64,000 nucleotides of DNA from Mariniphaga sp041686935. Lineage in GTDB: Bacteria; Bacteroidota; Bacteroidia; Bacteroidales; Prolixibacteraceae. The notes beneath the pieces are model-generated. The model was given only the letters and a program-made list of their open reading frames with translations. It did no database searches and was not told the origin of the DNA. Location of the stretch: the NCBI GenBank assembly GCA_041686935.1, contig JAWLCW010000005.1:195209-259208 (forward strand). The letters run 5' to 3'. The first letter of the stretch is position 1. Each line of letters opens with the position of its first letter. The translations under genes were made by a program, and so were the position numbers. This document shows, piece by piece, positions 25,034-33,508 of the stretch.

Positions 25034-25498
25034 TCACTGAATAAGATTCGTTTCGGTTGTAAAATATTTTTGAACCCGGGGCAGAAGACTGGTAATTATA
25101 ATGAGCATGCCAACTGCTGCAATTACTGGCTGCAAAAAAAAGTACCCGGTAATAAGCTGCTGAACAATTATCCAAATGTTGGCACCAATTCCGCTGAAGA
25201 TCGCGTAAATCCAGCCCCAGTGTTTTTCAGGAAAACAATTTAATGTATCGAACAACCTGATACGCTTTTTCGAGAAAATGCCAAAAAGGGCGATGGCGGG
25301 AAAAATTCCCAAGAACAGAATAAGCAGAATTCCGGGAAATAAAAAGTTTGAAAACGGAGAATCCTCAAGCCATGTTGCGTTTATGCCCATTAAAGAGCCA
25401 TCAGGTTTCAGAATAAAACCAACTCCGCCGTATAAAGCGTTGAGGGATAGAATTATCAGTAATAGAATTAAAATCCAGATTTCAAAAGGCCGCTTCAT
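25034..25498 (-). CDS. Small four-helix membrane protein of unknown function
   Basis: 154 residues with hydrophobic stretches near 7-27, 52-76, 96-116 and 118-142. The first segment leads straight into GGVGFILKPDGSLMG, a motif seen in small Bacteroidota membrane proteins, but no named family is recognised. It starts the four-gene unit that ends with the AlkD-like gene; a hairpin terminator of the preceding unit lies upstream. Confidence 0.7.
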   Translation of the reverse strand: MKRPFEIWILILLLIILSLNALYGGVGFILKPDGSLMGINATWLEDSPFSNFLFPGILLILFLGIFPAIALFGIFSKKRIRLFDTLNCFPEKHWGWIYAIFSGIGANIWIIVQQLITGYFFLQPVIAAVGMLIIITSLLPRVQKYFTTETNLIQ

Positions 25499-25676
25499 TT
25501 TATTGTCTTTTTCAGGGGCCTAAATTTAATTCAAATTACATTGATTTTTATTGTTTAAAGGCAAAATAATTTAGTTGAAAATAAATACCACGGGTGTGTA
25601 TTAAAATGAAATTTGAATTTAGAATTTGAGGGGTGAAATCCGGTTTTTTATGTGGATGTTTATAAATAAAATGAAG

Positions 25677-25702
25677 AAGGATGGGCTCAACAACCCATCC
25701 TT
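25677..25702 (-). terminator. Hairpin terminator after the TonB-like gene
   Basis: Perfect arms AAGGATGGG (25677-25685) and CCCATCCTT (25694-25702) around an 8-base loop. On the minus strand it follows the TonB-like gene by about 140 bases; the plus strand also shows TTTTCTCATT after it, so it may work in both directions. Confidence 0.6.
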
Positions 25703-25705
25703 TTC

Positions 25706-25770
25706 TCATTAAACTAACTAACCTAACTAAACCTAAACTTATGAAAATAAACGTACCACAAATATAACGG
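25706..25770 (+). other. CTAAC-rich leader-like sequence with a minimal ORF
   Basis: Directly after the hairpin come repeats of the type aactaactaacctaactaa followed by acctaaactt and ATG AAA ATA AAC GTA CCA CAA ATA TAA, an eight-codon open frame (25741-25767). The mix of hairpin, CTAAC repeats and tiny ORF looks like a leader whose gene is missing. The rest of 25499-25842 has no gene. Confidence 0.25.
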
Positions 25771-25842
25771 CAGTTTTGATTTTGGCAAACTCTAAACTGT
25801 TAAATCATGTTAAAGAAATTCAAATTATTTCTTAACATTTTG

Positions 25843-26580
25843 CTATTGCGGAATAAAAGTATAATGGATCGTCCCCCGTTGCGGATCGGGCGCTGAGGGA
25901 TCGGCATTGAAAACTGTGCGTGATGCGGCAGCTTTTGCATAAAGATATATCTGCTCATCCCTGATTGCCGGATTTGGACGTGGATCGGCCTGTGTTACCT
26001 GACCCTGGCGGTTCACAGTAATATCAACAATTACAGTCCCGCCGCTTTGTGCAAGATATACAGGAATGGGTAACCGCAGGTGGTAACGGTTTTCAAGGTA
26101 GTAAACAATATTGCTTTCACCCGTATAAATAACATTTTCAATAGTTTCCGGGTCCATTCCCTCAGTTGTTTGCACGGGCATTTTTATATCATCGAGACTT
26201 ACTGTTTCTTTTGAAAGCTGGTTGTTTACGTCGGCAACAAGTTGCCGTGCAGCCTCAACCTCGCGAAGGTAATCTTCATCGAAAAATTCTTCGGGTTGTG
26301 CCAGCCTGTTGGATGCTACATTTGTACGACTGCTTTGCATTTGCGACAATGGGGCAGCAGCTTCATTCGGAATCGGTTCTCCCTCTTGTTGATCAATCTG
26401 ATCCGGGATTTCAGGTTCAGGCAAAAAGTCAGGAAACTCAATTAGCAATTCTTCCTCCTGAACAGTTCCTTTCATATCAACTTCTGCCAAAAGAAACAAT
26501 GAAACGAGCAAAATATGAAATACCAGGGTTCCCATAACCCCGTAGATATTTCGTTTATATATTTTATACAGCTTTCCCAC
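25843..26580 (-). CDS. TonB-like energy transducer protein
   Basis: 245 residues: a short cytoplasmic start, one membrane helix (VFHILLVSLFLLAEV, near 20-35), an acidic Pro/Glu-rich linker (PEPEIPDQIDQQEGEPIPNE), then a TonB C-terminal-type domain with GGTVIVDITVNRQGQVTQADPRPNP and ASRTVFNADPSAPDPQRGTIHYTFIP. Such proteins pass the proton motive force to outer-membrane receptors or act as periplasmic links. Start ATG 26580 or the in-frame ATG at 26535; a promoter core only 5 bases upstream of 26580 makes the second worth considering. Divergent from the barrel protein gene at 26791. Confidence 0.75.
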   Translation of the reverse strand: MGKLYKIYKRNIYGVMGTLVFHILLVSLFLLAEVDMKGTVQEEELLIEFPDFLPEPEIPDQIDQQEGEPIPNEAAAPLSQMQSSRTNVASNRLAQPEEFFDEDYLREVEAARQLVADVNNQLSKETVSLDDIKMPVQTTEGMDPETIENVIYTGESNIVYYLENRYHLRLPIPVYLAQSGGTVIVDITVNRQGQVTQADPRPNPAIRDEQIYLYAKAAASRTVFNADPSAPDPQRGTIHYTFIPQ

Positions 26581-26584
26581 AAGG

Positions 26585-26611
26585 CAAAAGTATAAATTAA
26601 CTCTTAAACAA
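26585..26611 (-). promoter_or_regulatory. Candidate promoter next to the TonB-like start codon
   Basis: On the minus strand: TTG (26609-26611), 16 bases, TACTTTTG (26585-26592). The -7 element matches TAnnTTTG fully but sits 5 bases from the first ATG, which would make that transcript leaderless or shift translation to the next in-frame ATG. Confidence 0.35.
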
Positions 26612-26790
26612 CCGGAGCTCTGTAAAGAAAGAAAACAGGATTTGTTACCTGATTTTTTGCATACCAGTAATCACCGGACTACTTCTTTAACTTAAATTAA
26701 CAGCAGGTATTTTGTAGTTGAGTTGTGAAAATCGCTATTTTTCTGAAAAAAATAAAGCAATCATTTATTGTTTACAAGTGGCAATTGATT

Positions 26791-28641
26791 ATGCGAAGCC
26801 GTTTCTTAATAACACAGATAGTATTTGTTTTGATTTTGTTATTTCCCTGCATCAGGGCAATGGCACAGTCAAACCAACCGGACACCATTGCCATAGAAAA
26901 CGATATTTCTGAAAAATACAATCAGTTTTACGACAGCCTCGAATACAAAGCAAAACAAAAAACATTAACACGGCTCATCTATGATTTTTTGGTGTCACCT
27001 CCAAGGCCTTATGTTGACAGGGAAGCATTTTCGCTGGAATATTACGGTAAACTGGAAGGAAAGATTATTTCTGAGATTTCAATTCAGCCACTTGAAGTTT
27101 TCGGACCTACATTTGAAGATACAACAAGGAAAGCAAAATCGTTTGTTGAAAAAGCCGCTAATTCAGTTCATTCGCGGTCGAATATGAAAACAATTGAAAA
27201 GATGCTTCTTTTTAATGTCGGCGATTTTCTTGATCCTGAAGTTTTATATGAAAACGAACGAATCATCAGGTCGCTACCCTACATTCAGGATGTCAGGATA
27301 ATTCTGGAACAGGACACAGTTTACAAGGGACTCGTTAAAGTGCTTGTTCTCACCAAAGACAGATTTTCGTTAGGTGTATCAGGAGGTGTTGACGGCGGTA
27401 ATTCTGCAGCGCTTGAAGTGTACAACCAGAATATTTTTGGAGTTGGGCATGAAATTTCATTCAGGTTTGTCGGACATCTGAACCGGCAGCCATATACCGG
27501 ACTGGAGACCTTTTACAAGATCAATAACATCAGGGGGAAGTTTATAGATATTGCTGCGGGCTACATGAATACATACAAAAAAGAAGGATTCAGTTTTATT
27601 ATGGACAAACCGTTTGTTACACCTTCCATTAAATGGGGATATGGTGGTTCGGCATTGCGAATGTACCGCACCGATCGGATTTTTGATAATGATCCGATTC
27701 AAACTGCCATTCCAATGGAATTGTCGTTTTTGAGTGCATGGGGAGGGCGAAGTTTTCAAATTAAACCCAACCACTACCAAAACTCGCAAATGGTGCTTTC
27801 CGCAGGAATTTATAACCGAACTTATTACCAAAGACCTGTCCCTTTGGAAGATGAAAGTCAGTATTTTTCCAACAGCACCTTTTATATGACCGGAATAACT
27901 TTTACACAGCGCAGGTATTTGCAGGACCAATTGGTTTACAGTTACGGAATTACTGAGGATATTCCCGAAGGCTTTAAGAATGAGATTGTTTATGGATTTG
28001 ATGCCAACGAATTTGGAAACCGCCACTATGCCCACCTTTTCCTGTCGAACGGAAATTTTTTGGTAAACAGGCAGGGGTACCTTTATCTGGCTGCCGGAAT
28101 TGGCGGATATTTTAAAGATAGCGATTATGAGCAGGGGCAAATACAGGGAAGCCTGAATTTTATATCGAGGCAGGTTCATGCGGGTCGAAAAAGGTTCAGG
28201 CTATTCCTTCGTGGAAATTATATGCTTGGAATCCGAAGGTTTGAAATTGAAAATCTTACTTTGACCAGAAATGAGCATATCAGAGGATTTTCGAGTAGAG
28301 AGGCTGTGGGAAAACAACGTCTTAGCCTTGATCTGGAATATGTTTTATTCCTTCGCCGGGAATTTTACAAGTTCAATATGGCTATGTACGGATTTGCCGA
28401 TGTAGGTATTATCGGTTCAAACCGGACACTCATTTTTACTGAAAGGTATTACAGCGGATTAGGTTTCGGAATGCGCATCCACAACGAAAATCTGGTATTT
28501 AAAACTTTTCATTTACGACTTGCATTTTATCCTTTTCCCCCGTCAGACATGCGTTTCACCGGTTTCATACTGGAAGAGCAACTTAAAAAAGATTTTTACA
28601 GTTTCCGTCCGCTTCCTCCGCAGCCGCTGAGGTTTGAATAG
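26791..28641 (+). CDS. Outer-membrane barrel protein with POTRA-like domain (BamA/TamA type)
   Basis: 616 residues from ATG 26791 (a GTG at 26725 adds 22 residues). It has a signal peptide ending IRAMAQ, then a long N-terminal region with a POTRA-like segment NVGDFLDPEVLYENERIIRSLPYIQDVRIIL and strand VLTKDRFSLGVSGGVDG. The remainder has alternating beta strands expected for a surface-antigen barrel, ending DFYSFRPLPPQPLRFE. The BamA mark is weak at the very C-terminus, so substrate insertion activity is not claimed. It is transcribed away from the TonB-like gene, and its end is 4 bases from the convergent glycosidase gene. Confidence 0.75.
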   Translation: MRSRFLITQIVFVLILLFPCIRAMAQSNQPDTIAIENDISEKYNQFYDSLEYKAKQKTLTRLIYDFLVSPPRPYVDREAFSLEYYGKLEGKIISEISIQPLEVFGPTFEDTTRKAKSFVEKAANSVHSRSNMKTIEKMLLFNVGDFLDPEVLYENERIIRSLPYIQDVRIILEQDTVYKGLVKVLVLTKDRFSLGVSGGVDGGNSAALEVYNQNIFGVGHEISFRFVGHLNRQPYTGLETFYKINNIRGKFIDIAAGYMNTYKKEGFSFIMDKPFVTPSIKWGYGGSALRMYRTDRIFDNDPIQTAIPMELSFLSAWGGRSFQIKPNHYQNSQMVLSAGIYNRTYYQRPVPLEDESQYFSNSTFYMTGITFTQRRYLQDQLVYSYGITEDIPEGFKNEIVYGFDANEFGNRHYAHLFLSNGNFLVNRQGYLYLAAGIGGYFKDSDYEQGQIQGSLNFISRQVHAGRKRFRLFLRGNYMLGIRRFEIENLTLTRNEHIRGFSSREAVGKQRLSLDLEYVLFLRREFYKFNMAMYGFADVGIIGSNRTLIFTERYYSGLGFGMRIHNENLVFKTFHLRLAFYPFPPSDMRFTGFILEEQLKKDFYSFRPLPPQPLRFE

Positions 28642-28645
28642 CCGG

Positions 28646-31600
28646 TTATTCTTTTACCATGTAAATTTCCATATCCTGCATTAGCCCGTAATTAAGCAGG
28701 TCGTATTCCCTGCCCGGAGGTTTTTCATCCGGTGCATATTTGAAACTCCAGGGAGTTACAATTCCCCGTCTTGTTACATTATGATGCGGTCCCAAAGTAT
28801 TTTTCAGACTTCCCGCTACCTTGACTGTGACTTTATGATTTCCGTAAGGCAGATGAAATTTGATTATGTCAGTTGGAAGCTGAATAATACCCTGGTGTTC
28901 TCCGTTTACAAGAATCTCGGCCACGGTTCCCTCCCATTTGGGCAGTTTTACCGCATAAGTACCTTCGGTTTTTGCATCCAGATTTTTGGTGTAGGCCACT
29001 ACCTGACCATAAAATGGCATTCCCTGTTCTTTCCATGATCCGATTTTCAGGTTTTGATCGTTCGTAATTTTCCATCCGTTTTCGGCCGGAATTACTGAAA
29101 AACTTCCCAGCAAATAAACAGGCTGGAGCTCGCAAAATATAGAAAACGGCGATGCCTTAAGCACGATAACATTTTTTCCACTTTTTACCAGATTTGTTAT
29201 TTGAAAAACATGAAAATCAGGGTCGAGAAATGTAATATTTCCATCGGTTGAAACCCTTTTTCCGTTTACCTCAACCTGATAAAGCCACGGGCGCTCAACC
29301 ACCAGTTGCAAATCGGCGGAATCAAATTCATCTTCAATAAAAAACGGATAGGTTACCGAAAAACCGGTTCCAGCCGGGAAATTATTTGCATCAACCAATT
29401 CTGTTTTAAACTGGCTGGATGAAACCCATGGATTATCGGGGAATCCGTGAGCTTTCCATATTTCGTTGGCTGCTGTGTAATAGTACATAGGCTCCTGTTT
29501 GTACTTACCGAGGGTTAGTTCCACATAATCGATAGTGAAAACATTAGGATTTACCCTTGAAACAATCGTTTTGCCATTTGCAGGTGAAAGTTCAAAAACC
29601 GGTTCAGCACTGCCGTCACTTTTTCCTCGTCTATTAGAGATAAAAAACAACCGGCTTTCCGATGGAGGAAGTACAACACTGAAACTCACGTTCCCGCTTT
29701 TTCTTTTAAAAGTTCCCGGCTTAATGTGGCCGTCGTGTGCATTTAATTCCAAAACCGATTTCCCTTCCATTTGGATAATCAGCCCGGATGTTTCTTCTTT
29801 ATGGAAATTGGTCAGAAAGAGCAGTTGCCCGTCGTCGAATTCCCTGCGCATGTGAAATACCTTTCCCTTGATGCTGTCTGGATTTTCAAATTTTATTCTT
29901 TTATTTTCAGCCAGTTTTATCATGAATTCGCGGTTGATTTGAACCGGATAACTCCAGCTTTCGTTTTGCTGCAATTCAGAAAAATTTTGATTATTTCCAT
30001 TAACAAACTGCAGGTTTTGGTCCAACTGAATAACTTTACCTCCATTTCCGGCAAATTCCCTGAGCAGTTCAAATGTTTTACTGTCTGTGTTTTCCAGTCC
30101 GGGCGGAAGGATTATTGTCTGGTATTCAGCCTTATTTACAATAAATTTTCCAGTTTCAATTCTGCCATGATCTTTAATAATGTTTTCGCTTCCCAAATCA
30201 TATTCAACTTTGAAAAGCTCCAGTTGATTCAGAAAATCTTCAAACTTATGTTTTACCCGGTTCATTTCCTGGTTTTCTGAAGCAGCCGGATTGTAATACA
30301 TCCAGGCTGTTGTTGTGGGTTCAATTACGAGAATATTATTTTTTTGAAATCCGGAAGAAAGGGCAAGTGAAAGGCGTGCAAAGTAATCGGCCTGATAACG
30401 GTAAACACCCCAGTACGGAGCATGCGGACCAAATGACTGCGGAAAATCGTGTTTTCGGTCACCGGCCAGCGACATGTAAGAGAGGTGCTGGTTCATTAGG
30501 TTTACGCCCAGAGCATACTGCCAGTCTCCAAGTCGTTTCATGTCGTTGAATGTCAGTTCCCATCCGGCCGCACCGTATGTTTCGCTAAGGGCCCGGTGAC
30601 GCCCAAACTGGTTGACTACCGATGAAAGTTCCTTCACGTTTCGTACATTTCCAAACTGGTCGGGACGTTCTTTTTCTGAGTTAAAAAGCATATCAATTCC
30701 CGGAACCTGATGCCAGGCGTACATGGCCATATTGTCCGGTCCTTCCTTGGGGTTTGGCCAGCCGTGTTCCCAGTAATGACCGGTCCATGCCAGGTTTTTT
30801 TCTTCGGTATATTTGTACCAGGGTTTCGACCAGCGATCAATAAACAACTGTAAAATGGTTGATTGGTAATTATTCCTGACTTTTTTCCAGTCGCCGGTTT
30901 CGGTTATTAACGACATGAGATGCGGTTCAAGCCTGTATCCCCAATGCTTTTCAAATTGTTCGTATAAATCGGGAGTATAACGTATCGGACCGGCGCTTCG
31001 GGTATTTGTATTAGGTTCGTCGGTGAAAACGCCCGGAACCCTTTTCCCAAATTCATGCCCCAGTGTTTTTTCATATCCGGGCATGGTTATTTCCATAAAT
31101 TTTTCGGTTACACCCGGTTTCAGCAAGTCAACATAAGAATATCCGCCAAACCATTTAGAAGTTTCGTAATCGTTTAAATGGAGCAGGCAGTATTCACCTT
31201 TTTTGCCCAACTCTGTTTTTACTGATTCCGTGATTTCCTGCCAGGAATCACCTTCCTTTTTAAAAATATGCTTTACCCGTTCCAGATTATCAGGTACTTC
31301 CAGTACATTGATATAGTGAGGTTTTAATGCCACTCCTTCGCTATTGGCTTCGGGCATTTGCGCAGCCACATGGCCTCCGGCAAAACCGCTTGGAAACGAG
31401 TTTTCATCATAAATCCAAAGTTTTAAATCCAGTTCTTCAGCTTTTTTCAGTGAATACTCCACCAGTTCCCACCAGTCATCTGAAAGGTATTCCGTAATCA
31501 GCCCGTAACGCGGATGCAGGAAAACACCTCCAATCCCCTGATCTTTAAATGCCAGTAAAGTGCGGTCGATATCGTCTTTTGAAACATCGTTGTTCCACAC

Positions 31601-31759
31601 CCAAAAAGGCGCTGTGCGATATTCGGCGGGAGGATCTTTAAAACAGGATGCCAATTGTGTGAACCAGGTTATTCTTTCACCTTCCTGTGTTTCGGTTGGG
31701 GTATTTGTGTGGCATGAAAACAGGAGGGAAACTGTAAACACCAAAATAAATTGCTTCAT
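28646..31759 (-). CDS. GH106-like glycoside hydrolase, lipoprotein
   Basis: 1037 residues, the usual length for this family. A lipoprotein signal with lipobox LLFSC opens the chain. The catalytic-domain features are YRTAPFWVWNNDVSKDDIDR, GIGGVFLHPRYGLITEYLSDDW and LWIYDENSFPSG, then VFTDEPNT with a likely acidic catalytic residue. Later parts carry beta-sandwich modules (PWLYQVEVNGKRV; AEILVNGEHQGI). The family name glycosyl hydrolase 106 (alpha-L-rhamnosidase) fits, but substrate is not proved. It lies 78 bases downstream of a secreted esterase gene on the same strand, suggesting joint action on decorated glycan. Confidence 0.72.
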   Translation of the reverse strand: MKQFILVFTVSLLFSCHTNTPTETQEGERITWFTQLASCFKDPPAEYRTAPFWVWNNDVSKDDIDRTLLAFKDQGIGGVFLHPRYGLITEYLSDDWWELVEYSLKKAEELDLKLWIYDENSFPSGFAGGHVAAQMPEANSEGVALKPHYINVLEVPDNLERVKHIFKKEGDSWQEITESVKTELGKKGEYCLLHLNDYETSKWFGGYSYVDLLKPGVTEKFMEITMPGYEKTLGHEFGKRVPGVFTDEPNTNTRSAGPIRYTPDLYEQFEKHWGYRLEPHLMSLITETGDWKKVRNNYQSTILQLFIDRWSKPWYKYTEEKNLAWTGHYWEHGWPNPKEGPDNMAMYAWHQVPGIDMLFNSEKERPDQFGNVRNVKELSSVVNQFGRHRALSETYGAAGWELTFNDMKRLGDWQYALGVNLMNQHLSYMSLAGDRKHDFPQSFGPHAPYWGVYRYQADYFARLSLALSSGFQKNNILVIEPTTTAWMYYNPAASENQEMNRVKHKFEDFLNQLELFKVEYDLGSENIIKDHGRIETGKFIVNKAEYQTIILPPGLENTDSKTFELLREFAGNGGKVIQLDQNLQFVNGNNQNFSELQQNESWSYPVQINREFMIKLAENKRIKFENPDSIKGKVFHMRREFDDGQLLFLTNFHKEETSGLIIQMEGKSVLELNAHDGHIKPGTFKRKSGNVSFSVVLPPSESRLFFISNRRGKSDGSAEPVFELSPANGKTIVSRVNPNVFTIDYVELTLGKYKQEPMYYYTAANEIWKAHGFPDNPWVSSSQFKTELVDANNFPAGTGFSVTYPFFIEDEFDSADLQLVVERPWLYQVEVNGKRVSTDGNITFLDPDFHVFQITNLVKSGKNVIVLKASPFSIFCELQPVYLLGSFSVIPAENGWKITNDQNLKIGSWKEQGMPFYGQVVAYTKNLDAKTEGTYAVKLPKWEGTVAEILVNGEHQGIIQLPTDIIKFHLPYGNHKVTVKVAGSLKNTLGPHHNVTRRGIVTPWSFKYAPDEKPPGREYDLLNYGLMQDMEIYMVKE

Positions 31760-31837
31760 GGTTTTTTAAATTTGTTCAAAAATAGAGAATTTCGGAAAAA
31801 GAAAACAGAGATGGAGTTTCAAATTATATACTTGTGA

Positions 31838-33358
31838 TTACTGTTTTGAACTCAATTTTTCCTGAATCCGGATTAAAACCTCACGGTTATTGTATCCGCT
31901 GCAATGTCCTGTCACGGGAGTAAATTGAATAACGGCGTCTGACTTCGGGTTATCAATTTTTTGCAGCATTTCATCAAATGCACGCAGGGCAGGGTTGAGG
32001 TAAAACTCATCCATGTCGCCCATCCAAATCCAAATCTTTCCCTCTATTTTAGGGCCCAGGGTTTCCCAGTTGGTTTCCACGAAATATTTCAGATCGTATT
32101 TGCGCCAGTGTTCAGCCACTTCGTGGTCAATTGCGCCGGTATGCGGATCGAATAACGGTTTGGGCAGGCCATCTTCTCCTTTCTGACTGTAAAGCGCGGT
32201 AAAGGCGCTAAACTGCCCGCCCGATGTAGTGTAGGTGTCGTTCCATCCCAACACATTTTCAAACTGAATAAAATCCTTTTGTGAAACCACCGGCTCGCCT
32301 GAAATATCCCTGACTATTGGGCGAAGGTAGCCATGCTCGTTTATAAAAGCATTCTCATCGCGGTAAATATTGATGAGTTGGAAGTTTTCAAAATCAACCG
32401 GATCCGGACTGTAAGAAAAACATCCGCCAAAAAAGTCGGGATAAAACAATTGCAGAGCCAGTGATACCCATCCGCCTGTGCTGCAACCATCCAAAAATCT
32501 GGTTTCCGGTGTTCCAACACCACGGAATTGAATTTCAATTAACGGAATCAATTCTTCGATCAGAGCCGTTCCGTAAGGCCCGCTGTTTTCCGAATCGAGT
32601 TGGTAACAATCGCCAAATGGTCCTTCGCCATCAAGGAAAACATTGATGATTTGCGGCGCTTCATCCGATTGCCACCAGTTGAGGAACGACTGGTCCCACT
32701 GTACAAACCGGTTGGCACGGGTAAAGCGCCCGCCATAACCGGCAATATTGTAGCGCACCGGGTATCTGCGGTTTGGTTCGTTGTAAAAAGAAGAAGGAAG
32801 CAAAACTGCAGCTTTTATGCGCATTTCCTTATTCCACCATTCTGAAAGCACCGGACTCCTGTATTCAACTTCTTTTAACAGCGGATGTTCGGCAAGTTGC
32901 TGTGGTTCAATTTTGAATTTAAGCGGCAATTCCAATGATTCATCCCCATGAAATTCAATGCGCACCGATTCACTGTATAAATTTCCGGAGGCATTAATCT
33001 GGGATTCCTCCCGATCCTGATCCCACAATACCTGTACGGTATAACTTCCGTGTGGCAGTTCACCGAGTGAAATTTCAACCGATTTGGTAAGCTCCGTGGC
33101 TGCATCGAAAGTAAATACACTTTTGGGATTCCAGTTTTCGATATTAGTGGCAAATATTTTATTCGATTTATTGGGCCAGGTATTTCTCCTGGGTTCACTC
33201 ATCATACTTGAACTTACAAACAAAAAAATGCGTCCGGAAGATTTAAAATCGTTTTGAATCTCTTCTGCAATGCGGGTTTTAACAGTGAGGGAGCCCGTTT
33301 GAGCCAGGGCGTATTGAAAGGAGAAGATGATTGTAAAAACCAGACAAAACTGTTTCAT
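31838..33358 (-). CDS. Secreted esterase D/CE1-like alpha/beta hydrolase
   Basis: 506 residues with a signal peptide ending FQYALAQ. An N-terminal beta-rich domain (to about 165) precedes an esterase domain: NIAGYGGRFTRANRF, nucleophile motif DGCSTGGWVSLALQ (GxSxGG), and the His in TPVTGHCSGYNNRE near the end. The arrangement resembles putative esterases of the EstD/CE1 group that remove acyl groups from polysaccharide or side chains. It is upstream of the GH106-like gene. A TAAATTTG promoter core lies about 46 bases before its ATG. Confidence 0.75.
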   Translation of the reverse strand: MKQFCLVFTIIFSFQYALAQTGSLTVKTRIAEEIQNDFKSSGRIFLFVSSSMMSEPRRNTWPNKSNKIFATNIENWNPKSVFTFDAATELTKSVEISLGELPHGSYTVQVLWDQDREESQINASGNLYSESVRIEFHGDESLELPLKFKIEPQQLAEHPLLKEVEYRSPVLSEWWNKEMRIKAAVLLPSSFYNEPNRRYPVRYNIAGYGGRFTRANRFVQWDQSFLNWWQSDEAPQIINVFLDGEGPFGDCYQLDSENSGPYGTALIEELIPLIEIQFRGVGTPETRFLDGCSTGGWVSLALQLFYPDFFGGCFSYSPDPVDFENFQLINIYRDENAFINEHGYLRPIVRDISGEPVVSQKDFIQFENVLGWNDTYTTSGGQFSAFTALYSQKGEDGLPKPLFDPHTGAIDHEVAEHWRKYDLKYFVETNWETLGPKIEGKIWIWMGDMDEFYLNPALRAFDEMLQKIDNPKSDAVIQFTPVTGHCSGYNNREVLIRIQEKLSSKQ

Positions 33359-33403
33359 TGAGTCAAATTTTAATTTTTAACAGAACTAACATCAATTCAA
33401 AGC

Positions 33404-33411
33404 CAAATTTA
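33404..33411 (-). promoter_or_regulatory. Candidate promoter -7 element for the esterase-GH106-like unit
   Basis: Reads TAAATTTG on the minus strand, a full TAnnTTTG match about 46 bases before the ATG at 33358. The upstream -33 motif is weak. Confidence 0.4.
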
Positions 33412-33445
33412 GAAAATTTTGTTAAACGTGACGGGCAAGCCAGAA

Positions 33446-33480
33446 TTGTTCAGAGCAAAACCTCAAAAGTTATATCTTTG
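33446..33480 (+). promoter_or_regulatory. Candidate promoter of the fumarase gene
   Basis: TTG at 33446-33448 and TATCTTTG at 33473-33480 (24-base spacing) stand just ahead of the fumarase start at 33509. The -7 element is a full match. It supports starting translation at 33509 rather than at an upstream ATG at 33419, which would lie before the promoter. Confidence 0.5.
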
Positions 33481-33508
33481 CAGAACATTCAATTTAAAAC
33501 AAAAAAAA

